A stretch of DNA of 64,000 nucleotides from Candidatus Thalassarchaeum sp. (GTDB lineage: Archaea > Thermoplasmatota > Poseidoniia > Poseidoniales > Thalassarchaeaceae), in contig JAKURL010000003.1 of NCBI GenBank assembly GCA_022449345.1, forward strand, positions 1 to 64,000, in the 5' to 3' direction. Every line of letters starts with the position of its first letter. The stretch's first letter is position 1. Positions 8,772-17,947 of the stretch are shown piece by piece. A program made the position numbers and the translations under genes. The notes beneath the pieces are model-generated. The model was not told the DNA's origin. It was given only the letters and a program-made list of their open reading frames with translations, and made no database searches.

Positions 8772-9200
8772 ATGGCTAGCACAATAGTCTCCTTCAGCTC
8801 AACCCGCGAGTTTGCAGGTGAATTGGACCAACTAATGCGAGATAGCGGCTACTCAAACCGTAGCAGATTCCTCCGTGATGCAGCGATTAGGTATGCTGAA
8901 TTGATGAAGTTGGGAGATATTTCAGATATGGAGGATGTATTGAAAGTAGACGGTACACTGGTCGTATATTACCAGCACGACGCGCGAAAAGATCTCGAAA
9001 GATTCCGTCACATGGCTGGAGTACATATCCATTCCTACCATCATTCATGTCTCCGAGCATCGCACACATGTGTCGATACAATACAACTCAATGGCAGAGT
9101 GGGAGCAATTAGACAGATGACTTCTGAACTCAAACAGACAACAGATGTTGACAGAGTAGAATTTCTTGTCTCACCACAACGCGATAAGGGCTGTTGCTGA
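8772..9200 (+). CDS. NikR-like ribbon-helix-helix metal-responsive regulator
   Basis: 142 residues. The N-terminal ~45 residues fit a ribbon-helix-helix DNA-binding domain (IVSFSSTREFAGELDQLM, then SNRSRFLRDAAIRYAE). The C-terminal half resembles the NikR ACT-like domain. It holds GVHIHSYHHSC, which keeps the H-x-H-x5-C spacing of the nickel ligands His87/His89/Cys95 of E. coli NikR, and an upstream His in YYQHD that could match His76. A second histidine/cysteine pair (SHTC) and a terminal GCC are extra. Because the divergent neighbour is a ZIP transporter, the sensed metal may be Zn or Ni. It probably represses the transporter and itself through the direct repeat at 8721-8749. Confidence 0.8.
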   Translation: MASTIVSFSSTREFAGELDQLMRDSGYSNRSRFLRDAAIRYAELMKLGDISDMEDVLKVDGTLVVYYQHDARKDLERFRHMAGVHIHSYHHSCLRASHTCVDTIQLNGRVGAIRQMTSELKQTTDVDRVEFLVSPQRDKGCC

Positions 9201-9286
9201 GGCTATCGGGCTCTCTAGGCTCAATTCGCTTACCTGCTGACAATAATCCCAACGCTTTGAAGGAGTGTCGCTGCCGCGGCATCAGC

Positions 9287-11032
9287 GTGGAGATACCTCC
9301 TGAACTGCAATCGATGCTCAGCGGAGAGCACGGCCCAACCAAGCAAAAGGCCGCAAGATTGGTAGTTGACTTGGCAGCATCAGCGGGGGCCTCCAAATTT
9401 ACCCGTTGCCAACATGCCCATGTTTCTGGAGTTAGTGTAATCACCGGCGGCCACGGTTTGAGACGATTTCTTTCGGACCTCTCCGGAGATCCAGAAGGAG
9501 TGGTTTCCATTCCAACCACCTTGAATTCCGCAGGTTGTGATCGTGAACAGATGGAAGAAATGGGAATCGATTACGAAAACTTCCTCGCTTACCAGTTCGA
9601 GATTATTCATGCATATTCTGAATTGGGTATCGAGGCTACATTGTCCTGCACACCCTACGATCGAGGCATCGAAATGGAGTCTGGAATCGGATCTTGGGCT
9701 GAATCGAATGCAGTTTGTTACTCTAATTCGTATACTTCTTTGATGACTAATCGAGAATCAGGTATCTCCGCCCTCGCCACTGCACTGACCGGATGGGCTC
9801 CCCTGTGGGGTCTTCACATCGAAGACAATCGTATTCCGAATGTTTTCGTGAAAGTGGAAGCGCCCATGGAGAATCTCGCCGATTGGTCAGTATTAGGTGA
9901 CTGGATGGGTATGCAATTGAAGCCAGAATGGAATCTTCCTTGGGGAATGATGCCTCGAATAGTTGGTTTACCAGAGGGTGCAGATTTTGAAAAACGCAAG
10001 GCTTTGACCGCTGCTGCTGCAAATTATGGCTGTCCAATGCTCTGGGCTGACGGACTAACAGTATCTGCACCAGAGGTATCGGCGTATGAGGGGGAATTGG
10101 TGTTCAGCGAAGATGACCTTGCTCAGAGGTATTCGGATTTAGCACCTTCCGGAACTGTTGACCTAGTGGTAATCGGTTGTCCTCAAGCCAGTGTTGGCGA
10201 AGCTAGGGCAACTGCAGCGGCAGTCCGCTCTCGAATGGAATTGGGACAGAAAATACCGGACAGAAGATTGTGGGTCTTCACAAGTGGTTACAATTACTCA
10301 TTGTTGCAGGCAGATGGAACAGTCGACCTGCTAGAAGAAGCCGGTGCTTTGGTTCTGAAAGACACCTGCCCCGAGGTTACTCCCTACAACCGCTCAAAGT
10401 ACAATCATCTGCTAACCAACTCGCTGAAGGCAGAGCATTATCTGAAGAGCGGATTGAATCGTTTACCAACCAGTGTAGCACCAATCGAAGAGTGTGTTGC
10501 ACACGCATTTGACCCTAATTTGTCCGAGGGCCCTCGTCCTGTCTTAGGTGGAAAGAAGGCTAAACCTCTCGCTTCGAACAAAACCGTACAAACAGGTACT
10601 GCAAATCTCAATGGAAACGGTTTGCCCAGTCAAACGGATTGGACAATTAGCGGTAAAGCAATGGTTACCGATGTTCCAATCACCTATCTAGGCTACGTGA
10701 ATAGGGATACTGGAGTAATCGAGGAACCAGGCCACCCTCTTGACGGAGTGGCTATAGAAGATACAATTCTGATTTACCCGAAAGGATCAGGTTCAACGGT
10801 CGCACCTTTCGTTCTGATGGGATTAATCTACACAGGTAAGGGTCCCAAGGGAATAATCAATCGAGATGTATGCCCACTTACCCTTCCCGCAGCTAGCCTA
10901 CTTGCACTTCCATATGCCTATGGATTCGACGAAGATCCTACTCTGGCAATCAATGATGGTGACTCTGTGGAGATGAGTTTAGAGAACAGTCAAGTGCAAC
11001 TGACAGTTGTTTCTCGCGCGGGCGAGGATTGA
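9287..11032 (+). CDS. Aconitase X, fused large and small subunits (probable phosphomevalonate dehydratase)
   Basis: About 581 residues. The N-terminal ~420 residues match the AcnX large subunit (opening EIPPELQSMLSGEHGPTKQK, then AHVSGVSVITGG and FAGY-type cysteine motifs), and the C-terminal ~130 residues match the small swivelling subunit (GKAMVTDVPITYLGYVNRDTG, YPKGSGSTVAPFVL). In most archaea these are two genes; here they form one polypeptide. Archaeal AcnX enzymes are known to dehydrate (R)-5-phosphomevalonate in the modified mevalonate pathway, which would feed archaeal lipids and the squalene-type genes at 36-40 kb. GTG 9287 was chosen because family members start about ten residues before the conserved ML-GE motif; an in-frame TTG at 9194 would overlap the upstream regulator gene. 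Confidence 0.85.
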   Translation: MEIPPELQSMLSGEHGPTKQKAARLVVDLAASAGASKFTRCQHAHVSGVSVITGGHGLRRFLSDLSGDPEGVVSIPTTLNSAGCDREQMEEMGIDYENFLAYQFEIIHAYSELGIEATLSCTPYDRGIEMESGIGSWAESNAVCYSNSYTSLMTNRESGISALATALTGWAPLWGLHIEDNRIPNVFVKVEAPMENLADWSVLGDWMGMQLKPEWNLPWGMMPRIVGLPEGADFEKRKALTAAAANYGCPMLWADGLTVSAPEVSAYEGELVFSEDDLAQRYSDLAPSGTVDLVVIGCPQASVGEARATAAAVRSRMELGQKIPDRRLWVFTSGYNYSLLQADGTVDLLEEAGALVLKDTCPEVTPYNRSKYNHLLTNSLKAEHYLKSGLNRLPTSVAPIEECVAHAFDPNLSEGPRPVLGGKKAKPLASNKTVQTGTANLNGNGLPSQTDWTISGKAMVTDVPITYLGYVNRDTGVIEEPGHPLDGVAIEDTILIYPKGSGSTVAPFVLMGLIYTGKGPKGIINRDVCPLTLPAASLLALPYAYGFDEDPTLAINDGDSVEMSLENSQVQLTVVSRAGED

Positions 11033-13194
11033 TGACCGAAGGGCATCGCAGAGGGGTTGTGAATAAACGCCCAGATCCAGACCCCTGTCGAGATCAGGAC
11101 CTCGGAAAATTCGAGGTTACGGTGAGAGATGGGGCCGCAAGGTTGGGTAAATTGTACACTAAACACGGGGTATTGGAGACCCCTATGTTGCTACCTGTAA
11201 TCAATCCAAATATTCGCACTATAGAGCCTCGAGAGATGTGGGAAAAATATCGAGTAAGTGGCCTGATCACAAACTCATACGTTACTTGGAAACACGAGAA
11301 ACTCAGAGAACCAGCACTCAAGGATGGAATCCATTCTCTACTAGACTTTCCTGGAGTTATCGTAACCGATTCAGGCACCTTTCAATCCTACGTCTATGGA
11401 GATGTCGAAGTCGGTGTTGAGGAAATTGTCGATTTTCAACAGAAAATCGGAGTAGATATTGGCACAATGCTGGATGTATTTGGCCGACCCGATATGTCGA
11501 GAGAAGAACTTGAACATGCAGTAGAAGAGACCGCAAACCGTGCATTAGATTCACTAAATGCTGCTGGAGAAGAAATGCTCCTGAATGGACCTGTGCAAGG
11601 CGGTTTACACGACGACCTCAGGGCACAAGCAGGTTTGCTAATGGGTGAATTGGAGGGCGAGAATCGAGGCTTTGCAGTGCACCCAATTGGAGGGATTGTT
11701 CCCTTAATGGAAAAGCAACGATATCTGGAATTATTCCGTATTCTTCTTGCTGCTCGGTCAACGATTCCACCAAATCGTCCAATTCACATGTTTGGCTGTG
11801 GGCATCCAATTTTATTCCCGTTGTGTATTGCGCTTGGAGTTGACCTATTCGACTCAGCAGCCTATGCTCTCTTTGCCCGCGACGATAGATTGCTGACTCC
11901 TACTGGTACGGTAAAACTTGGGGATTTGAACGAATGGACTCACAACTCCTCGACCCTCTTCCAACACACACCTTCTGAGGTTCGTGAGATGGAAAAAGAA
12001 CAGCGCTCAACGCTGTTAGCACATCATAATCTAGAGGTCACGCAAGCCGAACTCGCTAGGTGTAGAGAGGCGGTCAGAAATGGAACTATCTGGCAACTCG
12101 CCGAGCAGCGCAGTCATGCCTCGGCGAAACTTCGGGAAGCCTTCGAATGGGTTCTCGAGCAAATGGAAGAACCAGCAGAAGGTCCAGTTGGAGAAAGTGT
12201 TCTGAGAACCATAGCATCAACAAATCCAGTTCGAGGTACAGCTGAGCAATTTTCAGATGACATCGATAGCCGCCCTCATCTGCTACATCTGAATGCCTTA
12301 TTGGCGATGAGATGGCGGCGCCCCGGCTCTTGGTGGGACGGCTCGGATGAAAAGGCCGAACGTGTGGGTATTTTGTCCGGAGCAGAGCCTCCGTGGCGTG
12401 ATTCCGCACTTGGTTCTGCGGTAAGCGCGTTAGCAGAAGAACCCCGTTCAATTCTACTAATATCAACACCTGTTGGCCTAATCCCATTTACACTCGAGGA
12501 TGTATCACCTTGGTGCCACGTAGAATGCTCAGATGAGCTCTGGGAAATGATTCTCGATGAGGACGAAATCGATACTTGGTTGGAAGACCTCGGGATATCT
12601 GATTTACCTCTTGATATTCATCTCTGTCAACCCGATCCACAGAGTGTGGCGGGAGGGGGGAATCGAGATAAAATCCGAGACTGGATCGACCGTTGCGCAA
12701 TCGTCGATAAATTGTCATTATTCTGTGGAATTTCACCCTCAGAAGCTTGCAAATTATCTGCTGAAATGACATCGCGTAGGTCTCGCACTGACCGCATGGT
12801 AAACGTGAATTTTGCAGATGTTCACTGTCTGTCTCCTCGTTTACCTGATGGGGCTCTATCCCTTACATTAGCAGGTGCAGAGAGACTCCATACTCTCAAT
12901 CCATCTGCACCATCAAGTTTCGAAGAAGGTGTAGTTGCCAGTGACCTAGATCACCCAGGAATGCCAAGGGTCTTGTTGATGGACGATGCAATTCCATTCG
13001 TAGGAAAGGGTCGAAATGTAATCCATGGATTTGTTCTCGGCGCAGATGCCCACATAATTTCCGGTCAGCCATGCTTGGTTGTCAGTAGCAAAGGAGAATT
13101 GGTTGCTCATGGGATTGCAAATGCAACAGCCGATGATATGGCCTTCTTTGACAAAGGGATTGCAGTAAAGGTCCGAGATGGGGCAATGAAATAA
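11032..13194 (+). CDS. tgtA: Archaeosine tRNA-guanine transglycosylase (zinc ligands missing)
   Basis: About 720 residues. The enzyme exchanges guanine-15 of tRNA for preQ0, the first step to archaeosine. The TGT barrel is clear: VETP-like LETPMLLPVINPNIRT, the catalytic TDSGTFQ, and LFDSAAYALFARDDR with the nucleophile Asp. A C-terminal PUA domain (VLLMDDAIPFVGKGRNVIHG to the end) binds tRNA. The zinc site of archaeal TGT (CxCxxC plus a His ~23 residues later) is altered: counting from ATG 11032, the three Cys positions read H304, S306 and L309, and only H332 (LLAHHNL) remains. The protein is longer than the usual ~580 residues. Its start overlaps the AcnX stop (TGATG), so the genes are probably co-translated. 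Confidence 0.9.
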   Translation: MTEGHRRGVVNKRPDPDPCRDQDLGKFEVTVRDGAARLGKLYTKHGVLETPMLLPVINPNIRTIEPREMWEKYRVSGLITNSYVTWKHEKLREPALKDGIHSLLDFPGVIVTDSGTFQSYVYGDVEVGVEEIVDFQQKIGVDIGTMLDVFGRPDMSREELEHAVEETANRALDSLNAAGEEMLLNGPVQGGLHDDLRAQAGLLMGELEGENRGFAVHPIGGIVPLMEKQRYLELFRILLAARSTIPPNRPIHMFGCGHPILFPLCIALGVDLFDSAAYALFARDDRLLTPTGTVKLGDLNEWTHNSSTLFQHTPSEVREMEKEQRSTLLAHHNLEVTQAELARCREAVRNGTIWQLAEQRSHASAKLREAFEWVLEQMEEPAEGPVGESVLRTIASTNPVRGTAEQFSDDIDSRPHLLHLNALLAMRWRRPGSWWDGSDEKAERVGILSGAEPPWRDSALGSAVSALAEEPRSILLISTPVGLIPFTLEDVSPWCHVECSDELWEMILDEDEIDTWLEDLGISDLPLDIHLCQPDPQSVAGGGNRDKIRDWIDRCAIVDKLSLFCGISPSEACKLSAEMTSRRSRTDRMVNVNFADVHCLSPRLPDGALSLTLAGAERLHTLNPSAPSSFEEGVVASDLDHPGMPRVLLMDDAIPFVGKGRNVIHGFVLGADAHIISGQPCLVVSSKGELVAHGIANATADDMAFFDKGIAVKVRDGAMK

Positions 13195-13272
13195 TCTCGC
13201 TAGCCTTTGTCAATGATGCATTAGCAAATGCGACGGGGATTCATTCAAGTGATTCAGGCTCTCACCTTAATC

Positions 13273-13290
13273 CGACTCCCTTAGGAGTCG
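13273..13290. other. Perfect hairpin/palindrome upstream of an ABC exporter operon
   Basis: CGACTCC-CTTA-GGAGTCG is a perfect 7-bp inverted repeat with a 4-base loop, 11 bases before the ATG of the first exporter gene (13302). It may be an operator for the four-gene operon or an RNA hairpin. No T-run follows, so it is unlikely to end tgtA transcripts. The remainder of the 107-base spacer shows nothing else clear. Confidence 0.45.
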
Positions 13291-13301
13291 TACCACCGGA
13301 G

Positions 13302-14297
13302 ATGTTCAGATTGAGCGAGGGTTTTGTCATCGAGACACGTGATTTGAGGAAGTTGTACGGCCCACATCTTGCCCTAGATGACGTCGATATTCAAATTCCT
13401 CGAGGTGCGGTTGGTATTCTTGGACCGAATGGCGCAGGTAAATCGACTTTCTTCAAGTGCCTGCTTGGACTGATTACAACAACATCTGGAGAGGGTAGCG
13501 TTCTTGGTTTTAATATCAAAACTCAGGGAGACATGATCCGTTCTAGAATTGGATACATGCCCGAGTATGACTCACTAGACCCAGACCTCAATGCCATAGA
13601 TCAGGTCAGATATGCTGGGGAATTGCTAGGTATGAATCCAGCCGCTGCCATGCAAAGAGCTCATGAGGTCTTGGAATACGTTGGACTTAAGGACCAGCGT
13701 TACAGGAAGATAGAATCGTTTAGCACGGGGATGAAACAAGCCACTAAACTAGCCTGTGCCATAGTTCACGACCCAGAGATATTGATCTGTGATGAACCGA
13801 CTAATGGGCTTGATCAACGCTCTAGGGATTTCATGCTGAAAACTCTCCGAAGAACAGTCGACGAAGGCGGCGGAACGGTTCTGATGTCAAGTCACGTAAT
13901 GGATGATGTTCAGGAGGTTTGCGACCGCGTTGTTTTGATTCACAAGGGCAACATTGTGGTTAACCGGCCGATTTCTGATTTAGCAGACCAAATCGAGAAA
14001 GAGGTCGAGGCAGTAATTTGGGGCGGCGCTTCAAAAATGGAGGAGGCTTTGCAAGCCGATGGTCTGAAAGTAAGGCGAATGGGTAGAGTAATGAGAGTCA
14101 CTCTCCAAGATGAGAATACCATTGATAGGGTCATCTCAATTGCTGCAAAAGCGGAAGTTCAAATCCGAGAATTACGAGAATATGAACCAGACCTAGAGGA
14201 CATATTCCTACTAATTATGGACAAATTAGGTGCTAGGGTCAAGGGCGCATCAGAATTGATGACTTCGAAACACACAGGAGGTGGAAGAAATGCTTGA
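13302..14297 (+). CDS. ABC exporter ATP-binding protein (first of two)
   Basis: 331 residues. Walker A is GPNGAGKST at residues 41-49, the signature region reads ESFSTGMKQA (a GM-type variant of LSGGQ common in ABC-2 ATPases), Walker B is ILICDEPTNGLD, and a switch His is in LMSSHVMDD. About 100 residues follow the nucleotide-binding domain, as in Nod/Nat-type and drug-efflux ATPases. The next gene, a permease, begins inside this gene's last codons. The four-gene operon 13302-17947 therefore encodes two ATPases and two ABC-2 permeases, probably one heteromeric exporter. The substrate is not shown. An ATG at 13302 was used; no strong ribosome-binding site marks it. Confidence 0.88.
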   Translation: MFRLSEGFVIETRDLRKLYGPHLALDDVDIQIPRGAVGILGPNGAGKSTFFKCLLGLITTTSGEGSVLGFNIKTQGDMIRSRIGYMPEYDSLDPDLNAIDQVRYAGELLGMNPAAAMQRAHEVLEYVGLKDQRYRKIESFSTGMKQATKLACAIVHDPEILICDEPTNGLDQRSRDFMLKTLRRTVDEGGGTVLMSSHVMDDVQEVCDRVVLIHKGNIVVNRPISDLADQIEKEVEAVIWGGASKMEEALQADGLKVRRMGRVMRVTLQDENTIDRVISIAAKAEVQIRELREYEPDLEDIFLLIMDKLGARVKGASELMTSKHTGGGRNA

Positions 14298-15360
14298 CGA
14301 AGATGCTAATGTTGACGAATTCTCAGGTCAAGAGCCTCCAACTTCGGTGCCAATTAGTCAACCTGAGTCTGAATTGGGACAAACTAGGATGGAAGTGGCT
14401 TATGGTGCCGGTGATGGCGACGATGATGCGAAAGCGATTGTTGCTCGCAAAGCCTCAATGGGTGTTCTATACGAACAAATATATCGCCCTTGGGATGGAG
14501 AATTAGGACCTAGATGGGTTCGAAATTACGCCATCTTCCGACACCATGTTTACGGCATTTTCAGTGGCAAGGGTCATCGACATTACAATCCATTCGTTCG
14601 TCTGTCGATATTGATTATTTTCCTTACATCATTGACACCGATTGCGATGATATTCCTATCGGTTACAATCTCTGGAGGCGAGGGTTCAGATTGGCTTAAT
14701 CGAATGTGGGGGGTCAATCGATACAACCTATGGGGTCAAGTTCTCGGATACTTTCCGAGAAATCTGTGTATGTGGCCACTGCTCACTGCTTTGGTGGTCG
14801 GAGGAATGATATCTGATGATCGTAAGAATGGAACTAGTGCGATTTACTTCTCCCGTCCGGTTACTAGGACCGATTACACTGCGATGAAGTACCTCTCATC
14901 TGCAGTCGTTCTCGGCTTTGTCATCGTCTTTTCTTACATGCTGTACTACACTTCTGCAATAGTGTTCAATGGAGAGGGATGGGCGTACCTAATCGATACA
15001 CTACCAATATTCTTAGGCGGCCTACTCGCAGGAATTCTGCTAGTAATTACCTACACCTCAATCGGCATGGCTCTTTCCAGTGTAAGTCAGAGTCGTTTCT
15101 TTGCAGCAATTGGATTCCTAGCGATAATTTTTGGAACAAAAGTCGTCGCCCTAATGATTGAACTTATCTTTGATACGACCATATTCTACATCCTCAGTCC
15201 ATATGATTCTCTGGCTCACGTTGGTCAATGGTTGGTTGGTATTCCTGCAAATTATGAACATTCATTGGCCCTATCAATAATTTCAATAATAATTTACAAC
15301 GCTGCCTCGATAGGTTTGCTCCTCACTCGAGTCCGTTCACTGGAGGTGACTCGAGAATGA
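14290..15360 (+). CDS. ABC-2 type permease
   Basis: About 356 residues. The first ~90 residues are acidic and cytosolic-looking, followed by about six transmembrane segments spread over residues ~105-350. Loops contain MISDDRKNGTSAIYFSRPVTR, the segment typical of ABC-2 permeases that contacts the ATPase. It overlaps the preceding ATPase gene by 8 bases and the next ATPase gene by ATGA, which indicates translational coupling. It is the likely membrane partner of one of the two ATPases. The ATG at 14290 was chosen because GGAGGTGG lies about 7 bases upstream. Confidence 0.85.
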   Translation: MLDEDANVDEFSGQEPPTSVPISQPESELGQTRMEVAYGAGDGDDDAKAIVARKASMGVLYEQIYRPWDGELGPRWVRNYAIFRHHVYGIFSGKGHRHYNPFVRLSILIIFLTSLTPIAMIFLSVTISGGEGSDWLNRMWGVNRYNLWGQVLGYFPRNLCMWPLLTALVVGGMISDDRKNGTSAIYFSRPVTRTDYTAMKYLSSAVVLGFVIVFSYMLYYTSAIVFNGEGWAYLIDTLPIFLGGLLAGILLVITYTSIGMALSSVSQSRFFAAIGFLAIIFGTKVVALMIELIFDTTIFYILSPYDSLAHVGQWLVGIPANYEHSLALSIISIIIYNAASIGLLLTRVRSLEVTRE

Positions 15361-16298
15361 GTACAAAAGCGACCCCAGCGGTGCTTCTGGAAAAGTGCTC
15401 TAAGTGGTATGGTCAAGTAATCGGAATCAACGACATATCACTAGCAATTGATGGAGGAGTCACCGGCATTCTAGGGCCTAACGGTGCAGGGAAATCTACC
15501 TTGTTTAAACTCCTGATGGGACGATTGAAACCCAGTAGTGGAAATGTTCGATTGTTTGGTGTTGATCCTTGGGTAAGCACTTCGCCATACCGTCGTGTCG
15601 GCTATGTTGCTGAGACTGAGAAATTGTATGATTGGATGACCGGTCATGACTTTGTTTCAACTCTTGCCCGACTGCATGGAATGACCAGAGAAGAGGCCAG
15701 CGAGCGAGCATCTCACGTACTTGATTTCGTAGGGCTTGGGGATGTTGAAAATAAGGAAATAGGCAAGTATAGCAAAGGCATGAGGCAGAGGATCAAGATA
15801 GCCCATGCTTTGGTTCACGACCCTGATTTGATTATCCTTGACGAGCCACTGCATGGTTGCGACCCAATAGCTAGAACCAGCATAATGAGCGTAATTCGAG
15901 ATTTGGGCAGTCAAGGAAAAACCGTGCTAGTCTCTAGTCACATCCTTGACGAAATCGAGAGAATTACAGAGCAAATCGTCATCCTACACAATGGAAGATT
16001 GCTAGCCTTAGGAAATCTCCATGCGATTCGCGATTTACTCGACAAACATCCACATAGAATCTTGATTCGTACTGAGAATCCTAGAAAATTAGCAGAATAC
16101 TTCGTTACGGAAGACCCTGTCTATGGAGTTAGGTTTGCTGGAGAGGAGGCCTTGGAGGTCTTGACAAACGACCTCTCAGCAGCTCATAATGTGCTTCCGA
16201 GAGTCATAGTTGACTCCGGTCTGAAAGTGACTTCGATTGAGAATCCTGACGATAATCTCGAGGCCTTGTTGCGTTACCTTGTAGGAGGTGCTTCGTGA
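15357..16298 (+). CDS. ABC exporter ATP-binding protein (second of two)
   Basis: 313 residues with Walker A GPNGAGKST at residues 40-48, signature KYSKGMRQRIKIA, Walker B LIILDEPLHGCD and switch His in SSHILDE. The Walker B/D-loop reads EPLHGCDP where most relatives have EPTNGLDP, so the D-loop is slightly unusual. The C-terminal 90 residues form the regulatory extension usual for this class. The gene overlaps the previous permease by ATGA and the next permease by one or a few bases, so all four genes should be made together. Confidence 0.88.
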   Translation: MSTKATPAVLLEKCSKWYGQVIGINDISLAIDGGVTGILGPNGAGKSTLFKLLMGRLKPSSGNVRLFGVDPWVSTSPYRRVGYVAETEKLYDWMTGHDFVSTLARLHGMTREEASERASHVLDFVGLGDVENKEIGKYSKGMRQRIKIAHALVHDPDLIILDEPLHGCDPIARTSIMSVIRDLGSQGKTVLVSSHILDEIERITEQIVILHNGRLLALGNLHAIRDLLDKHPHRILIRTENPRKLAEYFVTEDPVYGVRFAGEEALEVLTNDLSAAHNVLPRVIVDSGLKVTSIENPDDNLEALLRYLVGGAS

Positions 16299-17947
16299 TG
16301 GACAAACAAGGTAGAGGCCTCGCTGAGACGGTATGGACACGGCTGGATAGGAAGGCGGGAGCGATTACAGAATTAACAATTCGGCAATTGAGACACCGCC
16401 TTTCGACATGGGTGGTTTTGGCGGTTGGTACTCTATTGCTAATGTCCTTACTGGCTATGTTTATCGCAGGAGTTAGAGGAGGTTGGGAGCCAATCGATAA
16501 TGACGGCGACTCTCACGATTGGGACCAAGATGGATATCCAGCTGGTCAGGAATTTAAGTATGGTTCAGACCCATACGATGGATTTTCTTTCCCTGGTTCA
16601 GGTTTCTTCGTCCAAGAGGGTTCATTCGAGTGGGGGAGCGTTGGCCTTTACTCTGGCAATCATACTTGGCGGTACGCCACAGGTATATTCACCTACACAT
16701 GGCTAGACGATTCGCAAATCGGAGGGGAAGAAATTATCGAAGTTGGCTCCCTTAAATCCTGTCCCGAAGGAGAACTCTTCGAAGACTTCTGGATAGATTG
16801 GGGTGATGGCTGTAGAATGGATGTGAATAGAATAGCAGTTCATGAAGCCTCATTCGTTGGAAATGGCACATTTAGGGTGCAAGAAGGATTTTATGCGGAA
16901 TGGGGCCATTTCGAAGATACATTCTATGTTGAACCTGAACCCGCTTCAAATTACATCGATGAGGATGACATAGATTGGACCGGAGACCCTAATGGAATCA
17001 ACGGTTTTGATGATGACGGGGACTGTCTCAGAATTGGATGGCCTGAAGATACCGAGCCTGATTTTTGGTGGGGTTGGGATGCCAGGCATCAACCAGATCG
17101 AAACGGAAACGGAATTCCATGTGATGTGGCTTGGATTAGCGATTCAAGTGGTAATATCATACAGATTAATCCTGATGATAACGTGGATGAGGACCCTAGC
17201 GAAGAATCGCTTGCTTACGAGGACGCACATCGAGCGTTCATCATCGGTACCGGAAAGATTGCCTTTGTGATGATTCTGGGAATCTTCTTGCCGCTCTTCC
17301 TATCGTTAGGATTAGTACGAGATGAGACTGAGAATGGCACTCTGCATTATCTTCTTTCAAAGCCAATCCATCGTGGCGAATTCATAACTTACAGAATTCT
17401 TGGTTATCTTATCATCTCAGGAGGATTCGTTCTAATTATGTCCCTTTTGATGGGGTTGGTTACAGCATCGCTAGGTCCTGGAGATTCAATATTCAGACTA
17501 AATGATATGATACTCTGGTTCGGAATTGCTTTCGCGACGATTTTGGCGCTTGCTGCCTATGGAGCGATATTCAATACACTGGGTCTTTTATCCTCAAGAT
17601 ATGGAGTTTACATTGCCTTAGTTATTGGTGTATATGAGTTTGTAATGGCTGTACTTACTTTAGGTGGTGCTACTCTGATACCAGTACTCTCGGTCTCTCA
17701 TTGGACATTACAGTTAATCGACTCTATCGTACTCATTGTTTGGCCAAATACCATAGAAATGCATCTTATCGCAACTGCATTCGATTTACCCTCGGGAATT
17801 AGGGCTTTTTGGAATCCTCCTGTTCATACTCTGGGAACTGATAATCCATTCATCTCCGGATTAATTTCGGTCGTTGTCCTGTTATTGATTACCACAATGA
17901 TGATTCTATTTGGACAGGCTCAATTCAAACGAAGAGAGATAATGTGA
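16298..17947 (+). CDS. ABC-2 type permease with large calcium-binding-like extracellular insert
   Basis: About 549 residues. One transmembrane helix near residues 38-60 is followed by roughly 260 exported residues, then about five helices from residue ~325 to the end, with the ABC-2 loop DETENGTLHYLLSKPIHRGEF. The exported part starts with an Asp-rich stretch (DNDGDSHDWDQDG, then GSDPYD) like thrombospondin type-3 calcium loops, and ends with DDDGDCL and DRNGNGIPCD, which resemble Excalibur calcium-binding motifs. Calcium-binding modules inside an ABC exporter permease are unusual. The domain may recognise or shape the exported substrate. The preferred ATG 16298 follows GGAGGTG at 16284-16290 and overlaps the upstream stop (GTGATG). 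Confidence 0.8.
   Translation: MDKQGRGLAETVWTRLDRKAGAITELTIRQLRHRLSTWVVLAVGTLLLMSLLAMFIAGVRGGWEPIDNDGDSHDWDQDGYPAGQEFKYGSDPYDGFSFPGSGFFVQEGSFEWGSVGLYSGNHTWRYATGIFTYTWLDDSQIGGEEIIEVGSLKSCPEGELFEDFWIDWGDGCRMDVNRIAVHEASFVGNGTFRVQEGFYAEWGHFEDTFYVEPEPASNYIDEDDIDWTGDPNGINGFDDDGDCLRIGWPEDTEPDFWWGWDARHQPDRNGNGIPCDVAWISDSSGNIIQINPDDNVDEDPSEESLAYEDAHRAFIIGTGKIAFVMILGIFLPLFLSLGLVRDETENGTLHYLLSKPIHRGEFITYRILGYLIISGGFVLIMSLLMGLVTASLGPGDSIFRLNDMILWFGIAFATILALAAYGAIFNTLGLLSSRYGVYIALVIGVYEFVMAVLTLGGATLIPVLSVSHWTLQLIDSIVLIVWPNTIEMHLIATAFDLPSGIRAFWNPPVHTLGTDNPFISGLISVVVLLLITTMMILFGQAQFKRREIM

Noticed and set aside
11032..13194. Alternative identity as archaeosine synthase (ArcS) instead of TgtA, suggested by the missing zinc site
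   Set aside because: Both catalytic Asp motifs (TDSGTFQ and LFDSA) and the TgtA N-terminal wording are intact, which fits TgtA and not ArcS.
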